Shown: piece after piece, positions 10,546-21,203 of the stretch
Layout: each line of letters begins with the position of its first letter
Position numbering within the stretch: position 1 is the stretch's first letter
Assembly (NCBI RefSeq): GCF_043290135.1
Contig: NC_134702.1
Coordinates: 190,930,491-190,994,490, forward strand
Reading direction: 5' to 3'
Length of the DNA stretch: 64,000 nt
Source: Rhipicephalus microplus
Taxonomy: Eukaryota > Arthropoda > Arachnida > Ixodida > Ixodidae
Notes under the pieces: generated by a model
The model's input: the letters and a program-made list of their open reading frames with translations, nothing else
Told to the model about the DNA's origin: nothing
The model's database searches: none
Translations under genes and position numbers: made by a program

Positions 10546-10729
10546 TGCCACCTGGCCATGAACTGCGGCGAGCACGAGCCCGCATCGAGGAGAAAAAGGA
10601 GGAAGAAGTTGTTGGGCTAGCGCGCTCTCGCCGAGGCTGTTGTTTTTTTTGGATTGTGGTGTCCCTGACCTGCGCCTCTGTGACTACGCGGTATTCTTTA
10701 CCTGAAGTCCCTCTTGTTCACGCGCGACA
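10546..10729 (+). repeat. 3' LTR of T1
   Basis: 184 bp, the same ends and sequence as the other two LTR copies, followed by the target duplication ATAT at 10730-10733. Confidence 0.92.
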
Positions 10730-10733
10730 ATAT

Positions 10734-11090
10734 TTGGTTTACTGTTTTCTGCTCTGTTCATGCATTAAGTATAAGGCTTGCTTTCAACCACTGTAACCGC
10801 TCAGTCTGTGAGGCGGCCAGAATCTCTCGAGCTGCTTAGTGCAGCTTTTTCACCTGGTATCCTCGCAACTTTGTCACGCAATAAACTTAATTCAATTCGA
10901 TTTTGACCCAGGATGCCTCTTGCGTCCCTTGTGTTCACGTCGATGAGTTGATGTTTGAATAGCTTCAATGTGTACTGCGTGGACAACTACAAACGGAACC
11001 GAATTTTAACAAAAAAGACCCTTCTTCTCGACGTATTTAGATATGGCTGTACGTGACGGACATTTTTCGTCAGCTTGCTGACACAGGACA
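10734..11090. other. Spacer
   Basis: This continues the single-copy DNA interrupted by T1. No gene or repeat was recognised. Confidence 0.35.
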
Positions 11091-11094
11091 TTTG

Positions 11095-11425
11095 AGATAT
11101 GGGCCTAAGATTGGCTGAACCTTGAGGTCCTCCCGGTTAAGGAATGAGGGAAACAAGCCCCACTTTTCAAGAGTCTGGGACAGATTCTTCCCTCCATATG
11201 CGATAGATCTAATTGGTAAGAAACATGATAAATTCGTCTTCTAGGTTCCTGAGGTCTCTGTTAGAGATGTCATCTGGCCCAGGAGCCAATCTTACATTAG
11301 GATTATGAAGAAACTCTCATACCTCGATGGCGTCCAAGGGCTCTCCGAGCACAGGGCCTGAGAGGGGGGCAGTGTAGGATGAGTATTCCGAACAGCCCGA
11401 GGTGCCAGTGAGTAGATATCTGTGA
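11095..11425 (-). pseudogene. LINE reverse transcriptase N-terminal fragment (I/Jockey type)
   Basis: On the minus strand one frame reads LAPGPDDISNRDLRNLEDEF, then IYRIWREESVPDS, LVSLIP and NLRPIS, interrupted by several stops. This is the start of a non-LTR RT domain (the APGPDxISN...VPDSWK...LIPKPG block). No other part of the element is adjacent in this orientation, so it is a short dead fragment. Confidence 0.7.
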
Positions 11426-11569
11426 GCCAAATTATCAGTATGGCGTATTCAGATTCGGACTATCTGGCTGCGAGTATGAATGTCGCAATGGCTTCCCTTT
11501 ATTGATCGTAGAATTCGACTTGTTCAAGATGTGCTTCATCGAATTTAATTTGCTTCCTATTTTCATCTG

Positions 11570-12300
11570 GCCATTGACAGAATTGCACAACTCACCAAAA
11601 TAAAGCTCAGTACCTACTGGCACAGCACGTAAGACAGACACACACATTAAATAAACTGCATGTTATCAAGCGGCTACTTGGTCCTTGGCTGCCATTTTCA
11701 AAATCACGACGCACAAAAGTAACACTTACAACACTTAAAACAGGACATACATTCACTACAAATTCATACCTGTTGTCTTGTGGCGATCTACCATTGTGTG
11801 AGAGATGTGGCGATGCGCTAACTCTGCTACACACTTTAATCCAGTGAAAAGAATTACACTCGCTAAGAAAACAACACTTACTATTACTGTACCGACAACA
11901 AGTCCTACTTCACCCTGCAATGTTCATCGCTAGGGAACCGCTTTTTACACATAAATCTCTGTTAGAATTTTTTTAAAAACGTAGGTACTTTTCGTGTTCT
12001 ATACCCGGGCCTTCCATAGCTCGACCTCCGAACTGAGGTCACTGCTGCAGTGGCTAGGTCTCCGCCATGCTTTTATTAACATCTTTCGCCATTCATTCTC
12101 ACTACACATGTTTCATGTGACTGTCGTTATTTTAATACTGCCATGTGTTCAATCGCGTTCGCGTGATAAATTTTCACGCCCCTATTTAGCCGGCTATCAT
12201 GACCATTATTCGCATCTCTTATCTCACGATCTGGCGCTCTTTGACCATAAAACAGCCCTTGCGCCGTGATACAGCAAAAATAAGCACCAGAAAAATCGCT
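11570..12300 (+). pseudogene. LINE ORF2 C-terminal fragment (I-type tick LINE)
   Basis: Around 11655-11850 one frame reads IKRLLGPWLPFSKSRRTKVT, then LKTGHTF, LLSCGDLPLCERCGDALTLL and HTLIQ. This is the C-terminal region after RNase H in tick I-type LINEs, with its Cys/His cluster. A stop interrupts it near 11847. Downstream, LRKQHLLLLYRQQVLLHPAM and FIAREPLFTHKS continue in a shifted register, and 3'-UTR-like sequence runs to about 12300. The fragment faces away from the RT fragment at 11.1-11.4 kb, so the two are separate pieces or an inverted remnant. Confidence 0.75.
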
Positions 12301-12538
12301 ATGGATATTTCGCGCGCATTACCCTTTTTTACTCCGAAGTGACACTTCAATAATGATTACCGGACCTAAGAACTACGAATTGTGAAAAATGCATTTTATA
12401 GTTGGCCAATCCTGTCTTATGGGAGTGCCATGTACGGATGTCAAGAAGACAAAGAATAAGGTACCATGCTATTTTTTACAATAAAGCAGCCGGTTGTAAA
12501 AAAATGGCAGCATATCCACGGAGTGAATGATGGATAGT

Positions 12539-13200
12539 GGGGCGAAGCATCGGTCAGTCCATTCATTCCATCCGTGCATGCGTCTGTGTAGCCGCCCGTG
12601 CGTCCGCACGTTCATCTGTGCGTCCGTCCTTGAATTAGTCCATGCATCTGTCAGTGTGTTCGCTCGTCCACCTATTCAAAACTCGAAGTACCTATATCTC
12701 ACATCTTTTCTTCATTTATTCCTCATATAAAAGCCCCACCAACTAGCACACATTCCAAAGAGTGAACGAGAGGAGGCAAACGCACACTTTCTTACGGCTT
12801 GCGCTTCGTGTCTACTTCTCACCTTTAACCACCTCGAGTTCATGGAATATACTAGTTCACTGTATTTATGGCACTGCAGCCCAACGCTCGCTTAACCTTT
12901 CCAAATCCTAGGAGGTTACGCCCAGCGAGTATAACGTAGCAACCCTTTCTTGTCTTCTGTGCGTTGTTGAACAATAAAAAATTTGCAGCATGCGCGTTAA
13001 CTAAAAGCTGAGCTCTCCTGTCTCTCGTTCCCCCTTAGCAGTCATTGTCATGTACATTGAACACTATCATTTATAGTTCAATAACACACAGAAGAAATCC
13101 CTCACCGGCACCTCCTTGGAGGTCAAAATGTTATACTTGTTACACACTACTACAACGGCTACGAGGGACGAACAGGTGCTGCTATAAGGAGCTTCGCCCC
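12539..13200. mobile_element. MITE/foldback-like repeat, copy A
   Basis: The ends are short inverted repeats: GGGGCGAAGC at 12539-12548 and GCTTCGCCCC at 13191-13200. The left part holds a (CGTC/CATC)-type tetranucleotide-rich stretch (12550-12680). The rest (12690-13200) shares long similarity with 51640-52180, including ACTTTCTTACGGCTTGC and the CCTCGAGTTCATGG block. There is no coding potential. It looks like a non-autonomous DNA element. Confidence 0.6.
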
Positions 13201-13600
13201 TAAAAATTTGAATGTGAGCTAGGTAGCATAACTCCCCTTTTTACTGTATATCGGTATTTACCTGCGATACAGTAGTGGTGCAGGCTCTTCTCACAATCTG
13301 TATATCGGTATTTTAGTCAGACTCATCGAAAGCCTGAAAGACAGTTACGGTGTTTAGGTGGGCTAGTTTTGGAGGTTACTGGACTGCATAAGAGGATGTG
13401 AGTTTATATGCTGGTGATGAAGCATTTCGTACATTTTTGGGCAAAGCTCTTTAAGTCGTGGGTCATGTGTCATCAATGTATGTAGTAGCAGTAGGTAGCA
13501 CCCTCTTGTTTAGTCCTTGAAACGTCCGATGTATGGCGGTACTTGTATATGATGCATATATAATGAAAAGATGCGAGATTGCTATACTTCCTAGTTTTCA
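13201..13600. other. Spacer between foldback-type repeats
   Basis: A short duplicated phrase (TGTATATCGGTATTT at about 13245 and 13299) is present. No gene is recognised. Confidence 0.35.
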
Positions 13601-13604
13601 CTAG

Positions 13605-13990
13605 TTGAAGGGATGGACGGATGGGCATACCAAAGACGGACAGAAGACAGACACACAAACAGACAGATAGACGGACGGACGAACAGAGTGATAGAGAGAC
13701 GGATCTGGATGGATGGGAGGACAGATACACAGACAGAGAGTGAAACAGACAGACAGACGACGCACGGTTGAGCGCTCGGGCGCATGGGCGCACAGACAAA
13801 AGCACAGACGGACGTACGGACGACTGGGCGGATGGACAGACTGATGGGCGCACGGGTCGACGCATGACTGGACTTGTGCACGGAAGGTCGCACGGACGGA
13901 CTGCTGGACCATCACTCATCATCAGTCATTGCGTGGATATGCTATGATTTTTATTGGCTTTTCAAGCTCCCTTTAGGGGACAAGCTGATT
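13605..13990. repeat. (GACG/GACA)n-rich repeat, related foldback family
   Basis: A degenerate 4-bp tandem of GACG/GACA/GATG units (13608-13910) is followed by CATCACTCATCATC and a block GTGGATATGCTATGATTTTT. The same order recurs at 57.87-58.06 kb (ACTCATCATCATC, GTATATGCTGTGATTCG). The three overlapping open frames here are by-products of a 4-bp repeat. Confidence 0.6.
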
Positions 13991-14272
13991 GATAAGTGAC
14001 TATTCAGGACACAACGCTCCATCTTTTCTCGTATAACTAGAACGACGGATGTAGACCTGGTATGTAGATAATGATTTTTTGAAATTCAAATATAGAGGCG
14101 TGTCTGAAACCAATGCAAAGTCCACCACACTTACTGCCTTGCAAGCCCACGTCCTGTATCTGGGTCGCGCAGCACACTGCACGCTAAGCTAACAACGCGC
14201 ACAAGTACAAGAAAACAACGGCTAAGTTCAATGAACTTGTCTTGTTTATTTGTCTATAAAAATAGAAAACGG

Positions 14273-14285
14273 CACACACACACAG

Positions 14286-14318
<33 letters not shown>

Positions 14319-14322
14319 AAGG
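14273..14322. repeat. (CA)n microsatellite
   Basis: An interrupted CA dinucleotide tract. It generates spurious Thr/His-rich or Cys/Val-rich open frames on both strands. Confidence 0.9.
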
Positions 14323-14329
14323 CATGTTG

Positions 14330-17300
14330 CATATTCTTTACACCACTGACATTACCTAATGATTGCATCGTTTCAGAGTACAAATATGCCATTTTTCTGT
14401 GCAAGAAAAGATATCGGAGTGGCACAAACGGCGAAATCAAAATAGCATGCATTGTAAAAGCTTTACTAAAACACTTGCTGACAGAGATTATTCTCTTCTT
14501 CACATATAATTGAGTAAGACATGGTAACGATGCCGAAAATGAAAATGGGCGATCAAATAACTCCAAAGAAAATCAACCCATCATGTGGCAGTTAAGGAGG
14601 AAATGTCAGTGCACCCAAACACTTTGCGCAGCATGCGTTGTTCCTGTTGAGCGCAGACCACCAGCGAATCTTTCCTCTCATACAGGCAGACGTCAGGAGA
14701 CATTTATAAATCTTCAATATACATTTTCTGTTGCTTAATTAGTAGGATAAAGAGATAACTGCGCACTTGTAAACTTTTAGCATCCTGCTGCACGAGTTTC
14801 GCGAACGAGTGAAGTCAAAGGAAAGTTGTAGGGTATCCCAAAACCCACCTCGGCTTGGATCCATTTCTCACTCAGCCTACCTTTCTCAGTTAGGCGCAGC
14901 CCCCCATTGTGGCTACACTCTTTTCAGCAATGCAATACAACGGCAGCGATTACGCCATCTGGACAAAATGAAAGACTGAGCAAGGGTTTGGCGTGCCGCT
15001 CATGTAATAGAGGCGCAGGGAAGAAACGCGGTAAATGCGAGCCTACAACTGCACTAAGGCATGGGAAAAAGCATGATATTCATATACGATTTAATTGCGG
15101 TCTCGCGGTAGTGCTTTTAAAACGCGATATCAGCGGTCTTCTTGACGAATTGGCATGCTTACTCAGGAGGTAAAAACAGAAAACTCCGTAACTTGTTTAC
15201 TACCCCTTTGAGGACACTTTAAATAGTGCATAAACGTCTTAAAATAATGTGTTTGCCAAGCTACGGAGCACTGGGAGAATCACGATTTCTTAAAAACTAA
15301 ACAGAATTGACGGATTACGTCAATTACTGAGGAACGTAATGAGCAGGCTTCCTACTGTTCGCGAGTAGATTTCAATGATTCCGGCCATTTGTTACGTTAT
15401 CCTCTGTGATGCTATAACAAACATCAATCTTTATTCTCCTTGCATCAGTGACACTTGTGTGCGCAGGGATATTTCGTGTAAAAATGACAGTAACGCGCAA
15501 CCAAAATATATGTCCAAGAAAATTATGTTTATGTCGGTAATCATTTTAGTTGGCGCTAGATATAAGAATTACCACTCCATGCAAATATTGAACTTTAAAA
15601 ACCTTGGCGACATCTTAACGACATGTGCACGCAAAGCCTATTGTAATATTATATGCATTACAAGTTGTAAAATATGTTCTATACGACATGACGCTCGGAA
15701 ATTTAGTGTTGCGTTTCATTCAAGTGAATGTGCCTGGTCCTGAAACTCAACAAAAGTAAAGCCACAGAGGTTGGGAGCCACTAGCAAACGTGAACAAAAG
15801 GTTCACCGGCGTTCACAGTACTCCACAGTGTCAAATAAAAGTTATTTAGCCTTGTTTTGATTTCGCAGCATGTGCGGTTGACGTTTGAATAGATTCTGAT
15901 GATGTTTGAAATATTCATGCGGCGTGGTGATTGTCTGCTTCAGGTTCATGAGGGGCAGAGTACTCTCGACACTCGTGCTTCGGTGTTTCAGCAGTGATAA
16001 CTTGCGAATCTTGGCGTTGGCGTCTGTGATAGCTGTCCTTCTGTGAACTTCCATACATCTGACTGCTCTCTGTCGAGAAGCATCTCTCGGAGAGCGTTTT
16101 GTAGAGTTGTAGTGTTAATATTATCAACGCCTAGAGCAGCGTGACTGGCAAGGATAATTTGATGTGAAGCCCATCGCATTGATGAATTTTGTGCTTGCAC
16201 TCGTCAGTGAGCAAATACTCTGGCTGCAGCAGCGGACCGCCACAAGCAGGCCTCCTAAGCATTCAGCACCATTGCGCCGTTTCCCTTATCTCGACTCTCG
16301 CCCTCTGCTTGGCCTTCATGTTTCTCCGCTTGTCTTCTCTTCTATCCTCCCCTCGCTCTCTTCACTGTCACCGTCCTTTTCATCTGCTGTTTTTCGCCTT
16401 CTTTCTCAATCGTTTTCGCCTTCTTTCTCAATTAGTTTTCGCGCTCGAAATACCTTTTCAAAATTTCTCAATCAATCTCGCCAATGCCATCATGCAGCCT
16501 AATGTCTAACGCCAATCACACGAAATGCAAGAATGGGATCTTAGAAGTGCGCTCTCAAATTTGCACACTTGATACATTACTTTAGTACCTCTAAACGATC
16601 GCTGCAAAAGGCAGTTGTGACCACCTGGTAGGTGGCACTTTGTGTAGACACGAACTGCGCAGGGTAACGAGAAAGCTTAGCTGCAACTTTATAGTTCATC
16701 TTGCGTTTTCTGCAGAAGACTCCCCAGTTCACTCCACATGCACATTAGTGCCATCCAGGCATTATGCACTTAACAGGAAGGTCGAAATACTGCTTGAAAA
16801 GTCAGCTTTCATCATTCTTGTTCTAACTTTACTGAGACATTAGTTACGACCCATCTTGTATGCGAAAACAACCGACATTTTGTCAGCCCCGATCTTCCAA
16901 ACAGTTTCGCTTCCACTATAAGTAAATGTCCGTGGCGCTTAGTGATTTCTTTTCTATTAAATTGTACGTCAAATTATCAATGCACAACATGTCGTGTGGG
17001 TCATTGCACATGTACGAGTCATTTTCTAAAGCTCACAAACACAGCCTTCGAATCATCCCAATGCGTCATGGATGGCAGTGCACATCCATTTTGTGGCAAT
17101 CAGTGACTAATGACACGCGTTGGAACATATGTGTATATCCTCGAAGGTAACGCACACTTTAGCACATGATCGCACATTCATTCGAACCACGCAGAGATAG
17201 AAATATTCTACTGTTAGGGCTTATATCTTTCTCAGACCCATTGTTTTCTCGGCTACACATGTTTCAAAAGTAAGGACGATGCCAAACTGGGCCCCTCATG

Positions 17301-17800
17301 GAACTGGTTACCTTGATGTTACAGCATCGACACCAACATGTGCTCTCTGCCATGCCAATTTCGTTTTTTTTTGCTGGTGGTTGATGAACTGCAACTGTAC
17401 AGAAACATGATCGACAATGTACTGTATATCACGAGTGTTGAAGCTACATTCACCTTGATTTGTTACTAACGCTATTATTCGTGTGTTCGCGTCCAAACTT
17501 CGCATGTCGAGGTACCTTATGCTCTGGGTGCATGATTGGCTCCAGGACTACGTCTGTGAATCACGTGCCGAAGTCTGCGCCCTGTGCCAACTTACAGTAT
17601 ATGAGAAGATAAGTAGAATTTGCCTATACCTTTGATTGATTCAAGATTAACGTGACATGCCTAAATCCCACCATTTGAAGTTTCGCTAACAAAAGTGGAA
17701 TGATGTCATATTTTACACCTTATACAATGTCGGTGCTTTTCAACAGAATTGTCAGACGACCACTAGGAAAATAGAGATCGGTGGACGCTTCCAGAACGCT
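14330..17800. other. Long low-repeat spacer / 3' flank of candidate gene
   Basis: 3.5 kb without a recognised TE domain. It contains a 22-23 bp tandem duplication (TTTTCGCCTTCTTTCTCAAT twice, 16390-16432) inside a T/C-rich stretch. Three overlapping minus-strand frames lie near 15.84-16.20 kb. The part just below 17800 would be the 3' UTR of the minus-strand gene. No AATAAA is visible in its first 200 bases. Confidence 0.35.
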
Positions 17801-17805
17801 CTTGC

Positions 17806-20334
17806 TCAGACGTCTGTCTGCCCTCGGTGCAACTTGTACTCCGGAATCGGTGAAGGTGTCTCCGGCTCTTGCGCCTTCATGTCTTCCATGGATATCTGTG
17901 CAAGACACAAAGTTAAATACAGTCTGTTGACTCTTAAATCTTTTCAGCGCTCTGCCGTGAATTGGAGAAGTGCATTTTAACCAAAGTTACCTAGGTATTA
18001 ATAATGAGGGTATAAACGAATTTCGTTCAGTTGTGATAATGAATTGCAAAATCGAGTGGTGAAGGCTCTAATCACCACTGTCTGCTTTTTAGAAAGAAGT
18101 ATCACCTATTTCAAAAGGCCGAGGTTAAGCGATTACACGACATTAGGATCGTATGTATAAGCGCTGATAGCTTGGAAAGAGAGTTACTGGAAAGCTATTA
18201 TATCAAGAACAAAAGCACACTCTATAATGCTGACGCTAAGTATATCTAATTCGATGCTTCATTAGCAAAGCAGTGGTAGCACGCAAGCGCAGGGTGTCGA
18301 CATTCTGTGGTGCTGTCTGAAATAAAGTCGGTTTATGTTTAGTGCTCACGCTGTGCGATTTGTTATTTTATTGCCTTGTCAGTATTCTTTTATTTTGCGC
18401 TTTTCCGCTAAGTATGTCGTCTGGGGCGTACCAACTCGCGCAACAGCACGTTAGCGTCTGAGTGAGTCCTCAGAAGTAACACTTTGGTGGGTTTCAGTCC
18501 GAATGAGTCTAGTTAAGAACGAGTTTATTGAATCAGAGTCTGAGGAGTGAGCCTCAAGCGCATATTATGTCTCCGGAGTGTGTTTACGTGAGCTCGACAT
18601 CATTTGCTAACCTGTGCGCGTGACTACAATGTTACGAGCGACATGAACAAACATAACTAAAACCCGATTACATCATACTCGCGAGAACAGGGTTGATTTG
18701 GAAACATCACATAATTTGATTTAAATCTTCAAAAACGCTACTGTACGAATTCAGCGAAAATTTCAGTGCGAACCTGAAATACGGTAAGAAAAGAACAACA
18801 TCTTATTTCTATCTCCTGTGGTTCCTTGCCACCAGTTTAGCACAACGTGTGGATGCCTTTCCAAATAAGTATGCTATTTCAGTTTTGTTTTACCTGTGTC
18901 GCTGTGGACAGGTTGAGGTCCTTATTACCTCGCCTATACTCTACATGGATAAGTTCTGCAGCGAAAAAAAAGCACAATACCGAAAGCGCATTCGTATCCA
19001 TTTCACCAGCAAGTAGATGATGGCTATCTTGCGCTGCTTCCTGTAGCAGCGGTGCTCGCTATGCTATTTCACTAAGACCGTGGAAGGTCAAGGTACACCC
19101 ACCAACTTTAACAGAGCCTTAAGGCACCACCTTTCAGCACGAGTGACAATTGAAACCGAGCGCCTGATCGGCGTGTTCCGTCACTCCTTAAAAGATGCTA
19201 GTTGGTTTCCATTCAGCAATGGTAATCGATTCCCATACCTCACTCCCTGGAATCCCTCACTGTCTACCGCTGCAGTCTTCATTGTGCAAGTTCCTGCGTA
19301 CATTGCTTTTTGTTTGTGCATCATGTGTCGTCTTTTCTCTTTTCGATCTCCATCTTCAGTTAAATTTATGATGCCACCACTTGTTCTCAAGCTGTCACTT
19401 TTGCTGTGGCTTATTTCAGCAACGTAACACTTTGTGCACATAAATAAAAAATCAACATGAATAGAAAGTGGTCTTCACATCACAGCTTGGCGATAATGAA
19501 AAAAATTATATCATTCCCAGCAATGCGTTTTTAAAAACTTTTTGACATCCCAGAAGTAGCCTTTTGGCGGCTTTAACTTTCGGAACAATAAATGGGTAAA
19601 CCTGCTACCTATGAAAGATCATCGACAATGAGCTTGAACTATATAAATAAATTTCGGTTGCTCATACTAGATCTCAGTGGCAGAATTCATGCCTAATCGG
19701 TAACCGGGCTGCAACGAATATGTGAGCACGTAGTGCACGCCGCACCGCAAGCAAAAATTCTGAATAAAGCATTGCTTACACTTCACTTCCAAAACATATT
19801 TTCATTGAAGCAGAGGTGTTTGGGCAGTTTCACGTTGCACTAGTGTCTGACATACGGGCAACTCTATTCATTGTGATTGTCTTCGCTCGTATAAGTTGAA
19901 AAGATTTCAAGTTAATTGTGGACGACACACAGCAAGATTCGTTTTAACTGTCTTGCACTGACAAATATTTCAAAAGAAACAAAACGACAAAGAAAATAAA
20001 CAGTGCACGCACCATGACCTCGGCCGAGTTGGACTTTGGCGGAGGTCGGGATCGCCTTTTCCTCCGAAAGCCAGACAGCATTGGGCACGGGTCATATCCG
20101 CCCGGCAGAGGATACGAGCAGTACATGGCGCAGTAGATTCCCTGAACCACGATCGTCGCAAGCACCCTGTAAGAGCATGAAAGCGAAGCTTTAAACACTG
20201 CGGGCACTACTGAACATGGCGCATGTCAAGTATAGTGAAGACCACACATGCTTCAGTGAGACCAAGCAAAAGTACGCGAGTCCATAATTTTGGCCCCAGT
20301 ACAGGATGGTAGTAATGACGATCCTCTTTTTCAT
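17806..20334 (-). CDS. Candidate three-coding-exon gene for a small secreted peptide
   Basis: I do not recognise a family. Exons on the minus strand: 20334-20303 (ATG, ten codons plus two bases), 20166-20013 (one base plus 51 codons) and 17895-17806 (29 codons and TGA), about 91 residues in total. Splice phases agree at both junctions; introns have GT/AG ends of about 136 bp and 2.1 kb. The first coding exon is itself preceded at 20403-20404 by AG after a strong pyrimidine tract, suggesting a 5'-UTR intron. The start MKKRIVITTI followed by VLATIVVQG looks like a signal peptide. Exon 2 then has three cysteines (IYCAMYC, YDPCP) and a polybasic RRKRR, a possible furin-type site; the tail is acidic and Pro-rich. 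G/C-rich third codon positions in exon 2 support coding. Inference: a secreted, possibly processed peptide. The weak point is the first donor (CT|GTACTG). Confidence 0.45.
19080..19330 (+). pseudogene. Possible PIF/Harbinger (HARBI1-like) transposase fragment
   Basis: This lies inside intron 2 of the candidate gene, on the opposite strand. One frame reads FNRALRHHLSARVTIETERL then IGVFRHSLKD. It resembles the C-terminal block of DDE_Tnp_4 transposases (YNRA..RxxIExxxGxxKxRF), and a hydrophobic stretch comes later where those proteins carry their AxxxLHN region. The similarity is short and the catalytic Asp/Glu blocks are not seen. Chance similarity is possible. Confidence 0.3.
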
Positions 20335-20404
20335 GATGTTTGCCTGCTAAGGCGGATGCAGACAAAATACACCAGCGTGAGTTCATTGCCAGGGTTATTA
20401 GGCT

Positions 20405-21200
20405 AAGCAGAATAGAGAAGAGAAAGAAGAGAAAGAATGAGTAATATTGTTTTTATTCTTACTACATCAATAACCACAGGATTCGTATCGTTGCACGAGA
20501 GCCTAATAAAAAACTAAAAAGTATGCTCAGTGAGGCCCGTAGCTGAAAGGGTGCCCTAGGAACCTTCCTCCCCGCCGAAATTCGATTGGAAGGGGTGCTT
20601 TATTGAAGACATATAATAAACTTGTATGTTTTCTATAGCTTTGATCAAATTCCCCCCACGACAAAAAAATTGTGGCTACACGTCTGTGCTTACTGCATGA
20701 GATACGTTAAGACTTGAAGTGCCACGGTGGTATAATGCATATAGTGGTCGACTGCTGAACAGAAAGTTGCAGAATCAAATGCAGGTCGCGGCAGATGCAT
20801 TTTCAATGTACGCGAAAATGCTCAAGAACCGTGTTCATTGATTAACGTGGACGTTAAATAGGCCCTGTGACCGACATTTACAGAGCCTTGCGATCTAGTG
20901 TCTGTCATCGATACTGAGGTTGTGGCATGTGAAAACCCAACAGTTCTTTTTGTTATTATACCTAAAGCTTCCACCCAAAAAGGCATTCAATATCGAGTCT
21001 CAGTGACGTCACGACATCCATATAGCGTCGAAACACTCTTACGTACCAGCAAGCCGTTATGAGGGACTTCTTCATTCACCTGCTACGTTTTGTTGAAATG
21101 GCTGAGCACGCCGCACTCAAGGCTTTCGCTCTAAGCTCACACATTGGTTCAAGTGAGAATACTTAGCGGATGACCATTTTTAAGAGTGCGTTATCAGCGC
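20405..21200. other. Putative upstream region of the minus-strand gene; spacer
   Basis: Adjacent to the first coding exon is a purine-rich plus strand (20405-20440), a pyrimidine tract on the coding strand that suits a splice acceptor. Further out no exon or repeat is recognised. Confidence 0.35.
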
Positions 21201-21203
21201 ACC

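Larger units (their letters stand above)
5056..10733 (+). mobile_element. Ty3/gypsy LTR retrotransposon T1 with internal inversion and three LTRs
   Basis: The element runs 5060-10729 and is flanked by ATAT (5056-5059 and 10730-10733), the expected 4-bp target duplication. Order on the plus strand: LTR, 18-nt PBS, then an inverted block 5264-6675 (gag N-part, leader, PBS, complete LTR, all minus strand), then the plus-strand gag C-terminus, intact pol, PPT and LTR. All three LTR copies (184 bp) appear identical by eye, so the insertion is young and the rearrangement is as young as the element. The outer target duplication shows that the rearranged form itself was integrated, rather than being formed by a later genomic inversion between two insertions. 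It cannot make a normal Gag and would need one in trans. Confidence 0.9.

Noticed and set aside
13473..13922. Three overlapping minus-strand open frames of 100-149 codons
   Set aside because: They come from a degenerate 4-bp tandem repeat, which keeps several frames open; composition is Arg/Ser/Val/Cys-rich and repetitive.
14246..14566. Open frames on both strands over a CA repeat
   Set aside because: Driven by the (CA)n tract; no domain.
15842..16200. Host exon with three overlapping minus-strand frames
   Set aside because: All three frames are open at once and none has a recognisable domain or convincing splice signals.
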